A stretch of DNA of 28,801 nt from DATKIY01 sp035543875 (GTDB lineage: Bacteria; Actinomycetota; Actinomycetes; JAHEKZ01). Where the stretch lies: assembly GCA_035543875.1 (NCBI GenBank), contig DATKIY010000270.1, forward strand, positions 1-28,801, in the 5' to 3' direction. Numbering within the stretch: position 1 is the first letter of the stretch; each line of letters begins with the position of its first letter. The translations under genes and the position numbers were made by a program. Shown here piece by piece: positions 16,484 to 24,053 of the stretch. The notes under the pieces were generated by a model. The model had not been told where the DNA came from. It did not search any database and saw nothing but the letters and a program-made list of their open reading frames with translations.

Positions 16484-18195
16484 GACACGCCTCCGTCCGT
16501 CTCGGCCTGGTCAGCCGCGGTCGGGTCGACATGCATCACGAGTCGAACGGTGTGCCGCTCCTCGTGTGTGTGCTCTTCGAGCTCGTCGACCATGTTTTCG
16601 ATGAGGAACAGTCCCCACCCACGCGGGGTCTGTAACCCCGCAAGCTTGAGTTCGAGATCCGGATGGTCAGCAACCGCGTCTTCACGCCGACCGCCGAGGT
16701 CGCTGATTTCAACAGCGATCCCCTGGGAGGTCCGCAGTACCGAAACATCCACCGGAAGTTCAGGTCGGTTGTGATTACCGTGTTCGATGGCATTCATCGT
16801 TGCCTCAGCCGATGCCGTCTTGATGCGTTCGAGGGCATCTTCGTCGAGGCCGCACTCCGCAACGGCATCGGCAACACGCGCGAGTACCTGCCGTTCATTC
16901 CCCGGCTCACTTGGAACCGAAAAGTTGAGAAGAAGCTCCTCTGTCGCTACGCGCGACGGTCTGACTGCGGAACTACGTTCTAGCGTGACGAGGGTGACGT
17001 CGTCCTCTTGCTCCTGGGAGCCGGAAAAGCGGTCGAGTTCCGTAACGCAGCTATCGACAAGACCAGAACCCGTTTTGGCCGCCGCGACAAGTTCACCGGT
17101 GCGCCCGAAACCAAACATCTCCCCGTTGTCGTTGTGCTGCTCGGTCAAACCGTCGCTGTAGAGCAGCAGAACCTCTCCTGGGCGGATCTGCTCCTGTACC
17201 TCGTCATATTGACTCTCCGGCATCAGACCGAGCGGCATACCCGTCGCGCGAAGCTCGCGGGCACCATCAGCCCCGCGCAAGTAGGGCAGGTTGTGACCGG
17301 CGTTCGCGAACACCACGTCACCTGACTCGAGGTCGACAACCAGAACCAGGCAGGTGACGAACATATGCGCGGGGATGTCGTTGCAGAGCAGTTCGTTGAC
17401 CCTCGCCAACACATCTGCGGGCGAGACAAGTCGAGGACCCGCTTCACGGAGTAGCGCGTGGGTGCTCGCCATGACCAAAGCCGCCGGCACGCCCTTATCT
17501 GTTACGTCACCCGTGACGACCATAACGCGACCATCGGGCAACTCCATGACGTCGTAGAAGTCTCCGCCAACAGTCCGCGCGGGCAGGTAGAACGCGGACA
17601 GCTGCCAGCCGGAGAGGTTAGGAAGGGAACTAGGCAAGAACTGTTGCTGAATGAGCTGTGCGACTTTGAGTTCCTGCTCGATGCGCTCTCGGCTACGAGC
17701 CTCCGCCTGCTGCTGTCGCACTAGTTGGCCCAGCCGAAGAGCCGGGGCGGCGTAGCGTGCCAACGTGTCGAGGAGGCGCCGGTCGTCGTGGGAGTAGCCG
17801 CGCTCCGAAAGCCGCGGCCCGAGGGCAAGCAACCCCACCATTTCCCCCGAGGCGACGAGTGGAACCACTAACTCCACCGAGGAGGCACGCATCTCAGCGA
17901 CAGCCGGAGATGACTCAGGAAGCGTTGAGACGTCGACTGCACCAGTAGCGCCCTGTAGGAATGCCAAGACCGGGTCGTTCGGTGCTATTTCAAGCGTCAG
18001 TCGCCGAGTCTCTGAAGCGACGGCCGGTGCTTGTGGTGCCGGTTCTGCCGCCCGCTTTGAGCGGCGCCACCGCCGTCGAACTCCGGCTTTCCCCTGTTCA
18101 GCCGGCTTCGATGACCCCTTCTTGTCGGGTGCTTCGACCTGCTCGACCTTGACGGCAGTCACTGCCGGCGTGTCGAGTTCCAGTGGCCGGACCAC
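16480..18195 (-). CDS. GAF-PP2C(SpoIIE)-HATPase fusion: RsbU-like phosphatase with RsbW-like kinase domain
   Basis: A 571-residue soluble protein. After a basic Pro/Lys/Arg stretch (about 38-56) come a GAF-like domain (62-157), a charged coiled linker (157-187), a metal-dependent PP2C/SpoIIE phosphatase domain (about 202-407) with GGDFYD, GDVTDKGVPAAL, NAGHN, DGLTE and EDDVTL, and a GHKL ATPase domain (about 422-557) with EATMNAIEHG, EISDLGG and RGWGLFLIEN. It could both phosphorylate and dephosphorylate STAS partners, two of which follow. I chose GTG 18195 because GGGAGG lies just upstream and this leaves 153 bp to the divergent gene; a longer frame to 18474 overlaps that gene and reads as non-coding. 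It lacks the membrane sensor half that relatives often carry, while six such halves lie downstream. Confidence 0.92.
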   Translation of the reverse strand: MVRPLELDTPAVTAVKVEQVEAPDKKGSSKPAEQGKAGVRRRWRRSKRAAEPAPQAPAVASETRRLTLEIAPNDPVLAFLQGATGAVDVSTLPESSPAVAEMRASSVELVVPLVASGEMVGLLALGPRLSERGYSHDDRRLLDTLARYAAPALRLGQLVRQQQAEARSRERIEQELKVAQLIQQQFLPSSLPNLSGWQLSAFYLPARTVGGDFYDVMELPDGRVMVVTGDVTDKGVPAALVMASTHALLREAGPRLVSPADVLARVNELLCNDIPAHMFVTCLVLVVDLESGDVVFANAGHNLPYLRGADGARELRATGMPLGLMPESQYDEVQEQIRPGEVLLLYSDGLTEQHNDNGEMFGFGRTGELVAAAKTGSGLVDSCVTELDRFSGSQEQEDDVTLVTLERSSAVRPSRVATEELLLNFSVPSEPGNERQVLARVADAVAECGLDEDALERIKTASAEATMNAIEHGNHNRPELPVDVSVLRTSQGIAVEISDLGGRREDAVADHPDLELKLAGLQTPRGWGLFLIENMVDELEEHTHEERHTVRLVMHVDPTAADQAETDGGVS

Positions 18196-18348
18196 GGCGC
18201 CTCCCGGTGAAGAGTGCCCGGTTTCCCGGGACTGGTGGGTCGAACTACAACCTGAAACTAGCGGTCCAGCCGTTCCGAAATCGTTACGGCAACGACCGGT
18301 TCCGTCGACTTTGGACGTTAGTGGACAGACGAGCGTTACGGTTCCGAA
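18196..18348. promoter_or_regulatory. Divergent promoter region with repeated GTT(C/A)CG elements
   Basis: The gap between the phosphatase operon and the BTAD regulator holds GTTCCGAA at 18272-18279 and 18341-18348, CGTTACGG at 18282-18289 and 18334-18341, and a further GTTCCG at 18299-18304. The pairs appear in opposite order at the two ends. GTTCCG and GTTACG at 18272 and 18283 start 11 bp apart, the spacing used by SARP-type regulators. Read on the minus strand, the copies are CGGAAC, which could also serve as ECF -35 elements for the operon. TTGGAC at 18311-18316 is a possible -35 for the regulator. No boundary is certain. Confidence 0.45.
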
Positions 18349-21084
18349 GTGGCGAACCTCAGAATCCAGCTCTTCGGCGCGCCCGAAGTCCTCCTGGACG
18401 GTCAGCCGGTCACGTTCGACACCCGCAAGGCCCTGGCACTGATTGCATACCTCGCGGTGACCGGACGGTCCCATCGACGGGAACGGTTAGCCGCTTTGCT
18501 GTGGCCAGAGTCGGAGCAGCCTAAGGCGCGCGCCGCGCTACGCCGGACGCTGTCAGTGACCGGCGCCATTGGTTCAGCGTTGATCATCGAGCGCGGCGAA
18601 ATCGGACTGGACCGAGCGAGCGTGTGGTGCGATGTCACGGCATTCGAAGCACTCGTGGGAAGCGAGAATCCCGACGACCTCCGACAAGCGATTGCCCTTG
18701 CGCCTGACCAGTTTCTGGCGGGGTTCACGCTGCGGGACAGCGTTGAGTTCGATGACTGGACGGCGAGCACGACGGAAAGACTTCGCGATCGACTTTCAAG
18801 TGCCCTGGCCCGACTGACGGAGGCGGAAGTCGGTCGCGGTCGATTGGCTGAAGCCCTCGACGCCGCACAGAACTGGGCCAGCATCGACCCGTTGAGCGAA
18901 GCGGCCCATCGCCAACTTATGCGGCTGTTCGTCTGGACAAATCAGCGCCCAGCGGCACTGCGACAGTTCCGCACCTGCGTGCGCGCGTTGGACCGCGAAC
19001 TAGGTGTTGCTCCCCTCCCCGAGACTACCCAGCTATACGACGACATCCGTGCCAACCGACTGGCTCCTCGCGATGAGACGGCCGTCCCCAAAAAAACGGC
19101 GCCGGACTCGGTGGAAGCGCTCCAACAGGCGACGGAGATCGCGAGTGACTCCGAAAGCCCAGTCGTGTTGGTCGGCCGGGAGGAGGAGCTGAACCTGTTG
19201 CTCGACCGATGGCGACGATCGGCGAGGACGGGAGGCGCGGTCACGCTGATCGGATCACCGGGACTCGGGCGCACCGCACTATCGGCCGCGCTAGCGAATG
19301 AGGTGTCGACTCTGGGCGGTGCCGTAATTTCGATCCGAGGGCACGCCGCCGAATCTCGGTTGGCATTTGCCGCCATCGTCGACCTTGTCCAGTCGCTGCA
19401 GACACGCGACCCGGCCCTGGCCGAGCCACTTGCGTTCGTTGGCGAGCCGGTTGAGTCATCGGGTGAACTCGTGCGTCTGTTTGAAACAGTCCGATCCGCG
19501 GTTGCTCAGGCCCTGTTGGGTCCGGTGCCCGGTTTGCTTGTGGTTGACGATGCACATTGGTTCGACCCAACCTCTGCTGAGTTACTGCAATACCTCATCC
19601 GTCGCCCGCCAACCGGCGTTCTCATTCTTGTGACGTGGCGTGGGGATGCCCCAGCCCCCGTTGATCGCGCGGACAGCCCAGACATCGTCAGTCTGCGCCC
19701 ATGGAACGCCGGTGAGGTCGGGGCCGCGCTCGAGAGGTTAGACCGAGCCGAGCTTGATGCCGGTGAAGCTCATCGCCGAACCGGCGGTATCCCTCGCCTG
19801 GTCGTTGAGTACGCCATGGCATCAACCTTCGATGACTCCACGCGTTCGGTCGAACTACACGACCTGGTTGGCGCCCGCCTACACGCTGCTCCCGAAGCGA
19901 CCAGGCAGCTACTTGGCACCGCAGCGATTCTCGGTTCGGTCTCGGACCCACAGTTGCTCCGCCAGACAAGCGGGCGAGACGAAGCAGAAATTGTCGATGC
20001 AATTGAGGACGCAGTAGCGCGAGGGCTGTTGGTTGAGGATGCCCAACGCTTCGGATACGACGTGCCTTATGACGCCCTCCGCGAGATAATTCTGGAACGC
20101 ATCAGCCTAGCTCGCGTTCGGTTGCTTCACGGTCGTGCAGCCGAGGTGCTTGCCCGCCGCAATGCACAAGATCCAACCGGCGCGCCAGCAGCGGTCGTTG
20201 CACTCCACCTGGCTTCAGCGGGCCGCGAAGACGAAGCAAGCGAGTGGTTTTGGCAGGCCGCAACAAATTCATTCCTCCTGTACGCACATCGCGAAGCGCT
20301 CGACCATCTCAAGTCGGCGCTGGCTTTAGGCTTTGATCCCGCGCGAGTGCATGCATCCTCCGGCGATGCCCTGACAAGACTTGGCCGCTATAGCGAAGCG
20401 CTGGTCGCCTACGAACAGTCAGCTGCCGCCGTCCCGGTCGACGATCTCGCTGCCCTCGCCGTCATCGAGCACAAGCTGGCCGAGGTCCACGATCGCATCG
20501 GTGACTGGGCGGTTGCACAGGCGCACCTGGAAAGTGCGTCGGACCTGCTTACTTCGAAAGGTGACAATGGGATGCGCGCGCAGGTCACCGCTGACCTCGC
20601 GCTTGTCTTGCATCGCCAGGGTCAAGCAAACGCTGAATCCACCGGCCTAGAGGCGCTTGGCCTGGCGGAAACCAGTGGCGACGAACGAGCACTCGCGCAA
20701 GCTCACAATGTGTTGGGCGTCCTTGCCGCAGGTAAAGGTGAGCTCGATAAAGCCGCCAAACACCTCACCGTCAGCTTCGACTACTCAAAGGGCGTGCCTG
20801 ATCTAGAACTTGGAGTGGCCGCTCTCAACAACCTGGCAAGGCTTCACACGCAAGCCGGACGCATCGACGAAGCTCTTGCCTCTGCGCAGCAGGCACTCGA
20901 CCTCGGAATTCAGCACGGAGACTTGCACCGAGTGGCCGCACTGAACGACCACGTCGCTGACCTCTTACACCAAGCGGGCCGTGACGCCGAGGCGATGCCG
21001 TACTTGAAAGCCGCCGCCTCCGCTTTTGCCAACGTGGATCACGCTCAGGTTCGTCCAGAGGTGTGGAAACTGGTGGCGTGGTAG
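18349..21084 (+). CDS. Large BTAD (SARP/LAL-like) transcriptional regulator with ATPase and TPR regions
   Basis: A 911-residue protein: N-terminal winged helix (about 1-90, beginning LRIQLFGAPEVLLDGQPV, the usual SARP start), a BTAD domain (95-240, with D-L-AL-LAP and REL-V-P segments), a STAND/AAA ATPase (about 270-440) and helical TPR-like repeats (about 620-900). It should bind DNA and regulate nearby genes, probably the divergent operon. Walker A reads GSPGLGRT: the lysine is Arg308, while Walker B LLVVDDAHW is intact, so nucleotide binding or hydrolysis may be impaired. The start is GTG 18349 with no clear ribosome site; the mRNA may be leaderless or the site weak. It converges on the sigma-factor gene with only 5 bp between stop codons. 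Confidence 0.93.
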   Translation: MANLRIQLFGAPEVLLDGQPVTFDTRKALALIAYLAVTGRSHRRERLAALLWPESEQPKARAALRRTLSVTGAIGSALIIERGEIGLDRASVWCDVTAFEALVGSENPDDLRQAIALAPDQFLAGFTLRDSVEFDDWTASTTERLRDRLSSALARLTEAEVGRGRLAEALDAAQNWASIDPLSEAAHRQLMRLFVWTNQRPAALRQFRTCVRALDRELGVAPLPETTQLYDDIRANRLAPRDETAVPKKTAPDSVEALQQATEIASDSESPVVLVGREEELNLLLDRWRRSARTGGAVTLIGSPGLGRTALSAALANEVSTLGGAVISIRGHAAESRLAFAAIVDLVQSLQTRDPALAEPLAFVGEPVESSGELVRLFETVRSAVAQALLGPVPGLLVVDDAHWFDPTSAELLQYLIRRPPTGVLILVTWRGDAPAPVDRADSPDIVSLRPWNAGEVGAALERLDRAELDAGEAHRRTGGIPRLVVEYAMASTFDDSTRSVELHDLVGARLHAAPEATRQLLGTAAILGSVSDPQLLRQTSGRDEAEIVDAIEDAVARGLLVEDAQRFGYDVPYDALREIILERISLARVRLLHGRAAEVLARRNAQDPTGAPAAVVALHLASAGREDEASEWFWQAATNSFLLYAHREALDHLKSALALGFDPARVHASSGDALTRLGRYSEALVAYEQSAAAVPVDDLAALAVIEHKLAEVHDRIGDWAVAQAHLESASDLLTSKGDNGMRAQVTADLALVLHRQGQANAESTGLEALGLAETSGDERALAQAHNVLGVLAAGKGELDKAAKHLTVSFDYSKGVPDLELGVAALNNLARLHTQAGRIDEALASAQQALDLGIQHGDLHRVAALNDHVADLLHQAGRDAEAMPYLKAAASAFANVDHAQVRPEVWKLVAW

Positions 21085-21089
21085 ACCGG

Positions 21090-22340
21090 TCACGATGAGC
21101 CAGACGTGACCTCGACCAGTCGCGACTGTAAGAACGCGCGCTCCACGTCATTGTCAACGAGCAGCAGCGCCGCACGGTAGGCCTCCCCCGCTTCTGCTCG
21201 CCGGTTCATACGGCGTAACAGATCGGCTCGCGTGGCCGGTAAGTAGGCGTAGCCGGACAGGTCGCCTTGACTATCGAGCGCGTCGATCTGAGCCAAGCCA
21301 GCTTGTGGTCCAAATACCATCGCGTACGCGACGGCTCGGTTGAGCTCCACCACTGGCGACGGCCACACCCGTACGAGTTCGGTGTAAAGACCGAGAACCT
21401 CCGTCCAGTCAGTCTGTTCATACGTGACCGCCTCGGAATGCACGGCGGCTATAGCTGCTTGCAACGTAAAACGTCCGGGTGGTCGAGACACCAAAGCTTG
21501 ACGCACCAATGACTGACCTTCGCTGATGAGATCAGCGTCCCACTGTGCGCGATCCTGATCTGCCAGCAGTACTAGGTGCCCTTCTTGATCGGTGCGGGTG
21601 TCTCGGCGGGCGTCCATCAGCAGCAGAAGCGCGAGCAAACCTGAAACCTCAGGTTCGCTCGGCAAGAGTTGTTGCAACAGGCGGGCTAGGTCGATGGACC
21701 GACTGACTATTTCTCGGTCAACGAGCGTCTCGCCGCTGCTCGTTGTGTGGCCAGCTGTGAAGAACAGATGTATGACCGTCAGGACGGCATCCAATCGCTC
21801 GCCCAGGTTCTCGGACGTCGGCATGGCAAACGGAATGCGCGCAACTTGGATCTTCTTCTTGCCTCGCGTGATACGCGCGGCCATCGTGGGTTCCGAGACG
21901 AGAAACGCCTTGGCGATCTGTCCGGTCGAGAGACCGCACACCAGCCGCAAGGTGAGCGCAGTCTGCGCTTCGTGGGACAACGCCGGGTGGCAACAGGTAA
22001 ACACCAGTCGAAGCCGGTCGTCTGGAACCACGCTGTCCTCCAACAGGTCCGCAGGATCCGTGTCGTCGACGTCAGGCTCAACCAGCAGGGGGAACTTGGT
22101 GCGAAGGGTGTGGTCGCGGCGCAACACGTCAAGGGCCTTACGACGGGCGGTCGTCGTCAGCCAAGCGCCAGGGTTGTCCGGAATCCCACGTTCAGTCCAC
22201 GTGAGCATCGCCGAGACAAAGGCGTCTTGAACACACTCTTCAGCGATGTCAAGGTCGCCCGAGACGCGCACCGTCGCGGCAAGCACAAAAGCCCATTCGC
22301 GACGGTACGCGTCGTCGAGCGCGCGTTTTGGCGAATTCAC
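21090..22340 (-). CDS. ECF42-type RNA polymerase sigma factor with long C-terminal domain
   Basis: This 416-residue sigma factor is about twice the length of a simple ECF factor. Region 2 is at about 10-80 (GDLDIAEECVQDAF, PGAWLTTTARRKALDVLRRD), region 4 at about 110-175 (FTCCHPAL, ALTLRLVCGLSTGQIAKAFLV), and a helical extension of about 230 residues follows, as known for group ECF42, where it takes over the regulatory role of an anti-sigma factor. No anti-sigma gene is present. The GTG start overlaps the stop of the DGPF gene as GTGA, so the two are translated together. Targets usually include the DGPF gene itself. I see no evidence that it is the client of the STAS proteins nearby. Confidence 0.93.
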   Translation of the reverse strand: MNSPKRALDDAYRREWAFVLAATVRVSGDLDIAEECVQDAFVSAMLTWTERGIPDNPGAWLTTTARRKALDVLRRDHTLRTKFPLLVEPDVDDTDPADLLEDSVVPDDRLRLVFTCCHPALSHEAQTALTLRLVCGLSTGQIAKAFLVSEPTMAARITRGKKKIQVARIPFAMPTSENLGERLDAVLTVIHLFFTAGHTTSSGETLVDREIVSRSIDLARLLQQLLPSEPEVSGLLALLLLMDARRDTRTDQEGHLVLLADQDRAQWDADLISEGQSLVRQALVSRPPGRFTLQAAIAAVHSEAVTYEQTDWTEVLGLYTELVRVWPSPVVELNRAVAYAMVFGPQAGLAQIDALDSQGDLSGYAYLPATRADLLRRMNRRAEAGEAYRAALLLVDNDVERAFLQSRLVEVTSGSS

Positions 22341-22696
22341 CCGCCAGAGGTGTCCACGGTTGGTCGCACTTCGACGCCACCTTCAGTGGGCACAAGCTTG
22401 GCGAATGCGATGGCTTGGTCAAGGTCTTTTGCCTCGATCAGGTAGTACCCGCCGAGCGCTTCCTTGGTTTCAATGAACGGACCGTCAGTGACAGCGTGCT
22501 TCCCGGCCGAGCCTCGGCGAACGGTCGTCGCAGTGTTGGACAGGGCAAGAGCCTGGCCGTCGACGATCGTGCCGCCGAGTTTGGTGACCTGCTCAGCAAA
22601 CGCCCCATGCGCCTTCATCATGAGCTGCCAGTCTTCGGGAGTCATGTCGGCGGCGCCGGTCTCATCGCCGTAGATCAGGTACAGGTACTGGGCCAT
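22337..22696 (-). CDS. DGPF-domain (YCII-related) protein, partner of ECF42 sigma factor
   Basis: A 119-residue small protein with the name-giving DGPF motif at residues 71-74 (VTDGPFIETKEALGGYYLIEA) and the start MAQYLYLIYGDE typical of the family. These ferredoxin-like-fold proteins occur beside ECF42 sigma genes and are often their transcriptional targets; the biochemical role is not established. ATG 22696 is chosen because AAGGAG precedes it by 7 bp; a frame from 22729 would add eleven residues. The gene lies 35 bp after the ApbE gene on the same strand, so read-through from the flavin operon is possible. Confidence 0.93.
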   Translation of the reverse strand: MAQYLYLIYGDETGAADMTPEDWQLMMKAHGAFAEQVTKLGGTIVDGQALALSNTATTVRRGSAGKHAVTDGPFIETKEALGGYYLIEAKDLDQAIAFAKLVPTEGGVEVRPTVDTSGG

Positions 22697-22731
22697 GGTC
22701 GCTCCTTGGGTGAGTAGTGGTGCCTTCACCT

Positions 22732-23532
22732 CTACGACGCACGAGTCTGCCTCGAATCGACAGAACTCGGGGCCAGACTCAGCGGAAACTTTCCGCAGCG
22801 CCGCTCATGACCGTCATCAAAGATCAACAAGGCTGCGTGATCAGCCAGCTGGGAAACGACGTCAAGGGCGAGGTCTCCTCCAGCCACCAGACCTGTGGCC
22901 AGGGCATCGGCCATACCCAATTCTGATCCCAGTACCGCGGCACAGACCACGTGAGAGGAAGTTGCTAGCCCGTCGGCCGGGTCAAAGATGTGTGACCCAC
23001 GTTCGTAAGTTCCGGACACGGCAAGGGCTTGGTCGGCAAGCGGTACCACTCCTAAGAGCTGGGAGGGAGAGAGGGGATCTGTCACCCCAACTCGCCACGG
23101 CCGGTCGGGCGCAGGTCCGCCAAATCCCACGACGTCACCAGCGGCGTTCACGAGCCCAGCCTCTGCGCCAGCGTCTCGAAGCGCATCGAGCACTTGTTGA
23201 CCGGCCCAACCCTTCACATACCCAGTGGGATCGACGCCACCTCGCGCCGCCCATGGGTCAAACCAGCCACCACTGATCTCGCATGCCTGACCACATTGGT
23301 CTAGTACGTCACGCACGACCTGAGGGAGTTCTCGAACCGAAATCGCGTTGGCGCGCAGCAACGAAATGGGCGAATCGTCTCGCCACGTGCTAAACGTCCT
23401 ATCTATTTCGTGTAGCAATAGGCACGCATTTCTCACCTCGGCTCGAACTTGCTCATGCGACCAGTTGTCGAAGCGTGCGTCCACGGTAAAGACCGTGCCC
23501 ATCACATCTTCAATGTGTCGAACGTGGGCCAT
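22732..23532 (-). CDS. apbE: FAD:protein FMN transferase (ApbE)
   Basis: A 266-residue ApbE protein, which splits FAD with Mg2+ and attaches FMN covalently to a Ser/Thr of a target protein. Visible signatures are an early MGTVFTVDARF strand, a central GGWFDPWA, GGVDPTGYVKGWAGQQV with the conserved lysine, NAAGDVVGFGG and the metal-site segment MADALATGLVAGG. No signal peptide or lipobox is seen, so the enzyme looks cytoplasmic or leaderless, although its usual site of action is outside the membrane; this is a point to check. It starts 5 bp after the FMN-binding gene, its obvious substrate, in a three-gene operon. Confidence 0.93.
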   Translation of the reverse strand: MAHVRHIEDVMGTVFTVDARFDNWSHEQVRAEVRNACLLLHEIDRTFSTWRDDSPISLLRANAISVRELPQVVRDVLDQCGQACEISGGWFDPWAARGGVDPTGYVKGWAGQQVLDALRDAGAEAGLVNAAGDVVGFGGPAPDRPWRVGVTDPLSPSQLLGVVPLADQALAVSGTYERGSHIFDPADGLATSSHVVCAAVLGSELGMADALATGLVAGGDLALDVVSQLADHAALLIFDDGHERRCGKFPLSLAPSSVDSRQTRAS

Positions 23533-23537
23533 CAGCC

Positions 23538-24053
23538 CTACACCCCCAGCTGGTTCAGCGCCGATTGAAGCGACTGCTCATATCCCGCGCTCGTGTACGA
23601 CGCACCTGCCACACCATCAATATGCGCCGACTGCGCTGCGAGAGCTTGCTGCCGCAACTGCGGTCCCGCGTAGTTGCTGATTTGCGCTGATCGAGAGTCT
23701 CCGCCCGGAAGCGCGACTGCCACGACATCTTTGATTTGCCCAGCTTGGGCAGTCACCCGCACCTGAACTGGACCGTACTGAGTGTTGATGACCTGACCGG
23801 TAGCTGTCACGGTCTGCGCCGCCGATGGACTGGACCCAGGTGATGGGTTCGAACCAGCCGATGGGTTCGAGCCAACATTTCGACCGCCGGCTGCCGAGGT
23901 TGTGACCCCCGCCTTCTGCGAGGTGGAGCCGATGGCATTGACATTGCTAGCCGGGGTTCGGTAGCTCAGGATCAGCACAAGTCCAACAACCGTCGCTGCC
24001 ACGAGCAGCAATGCCCGACGCAATGAGCTCTGGGGGGAGAGTGAGCTAGACAC
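23538..24053 (-). CDS. Membrane-anchored FMN-binding domain protein
   Basis: A 171-residue protein with a single N-terminal membrane anchor or uncleaved signal (about 13-30), a low-complexity Ser/Pro/Gly linker (about 55-80, with SNPSAGSNPSPGSSPSA) and a C-terminal FMN-binding domain. DGVAGASYTS near residues 144-153 corresponds to the (S)GA-x-T flavinylation motif; the threonine is the predicted FMN attachment site. GDSRSAQI in the middle fits the family. ApbE, encoded next, should modify it. It starts at GTG 24053, overlapping the reductase gene by 8 bp. The likely role is to pass electrons from the flavocytochrome outside the membrane. Confidence 0.92.
   Translation of the reverse strand: MSSSLSPQSSLRRALLLVAATVVGLVLILSYRTPASNVNAIGSTSQKAGVTTSAAGGRNVGSNPSAGSNPSPGSSPSAAQTVTATGQVINTQYGPVQVRVTAQAGQIKDVVAVALPGGDSRSAQISNYAGPQLRQQALAAQSAHIDGVAGASYTSAGYEQSLQSALNQLGV

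Noticed and set aside
18196..18474. N-terminal extension of the PP2C fusion up to 18474
   Set aside because: It would overlap the start of the divergent BTAD regulator by more than 120 bp and the residues show no domain; GTG 18195 has a GGGAGG just upstream.
23820..23885. Short repeats around GATGGGTTCGA that could suggest a CRISPR or other array
   Set aside because: They encode the Ser/Pro/Gly linker of the FMN-binding protein, occur only about twice and have no spacer structure.
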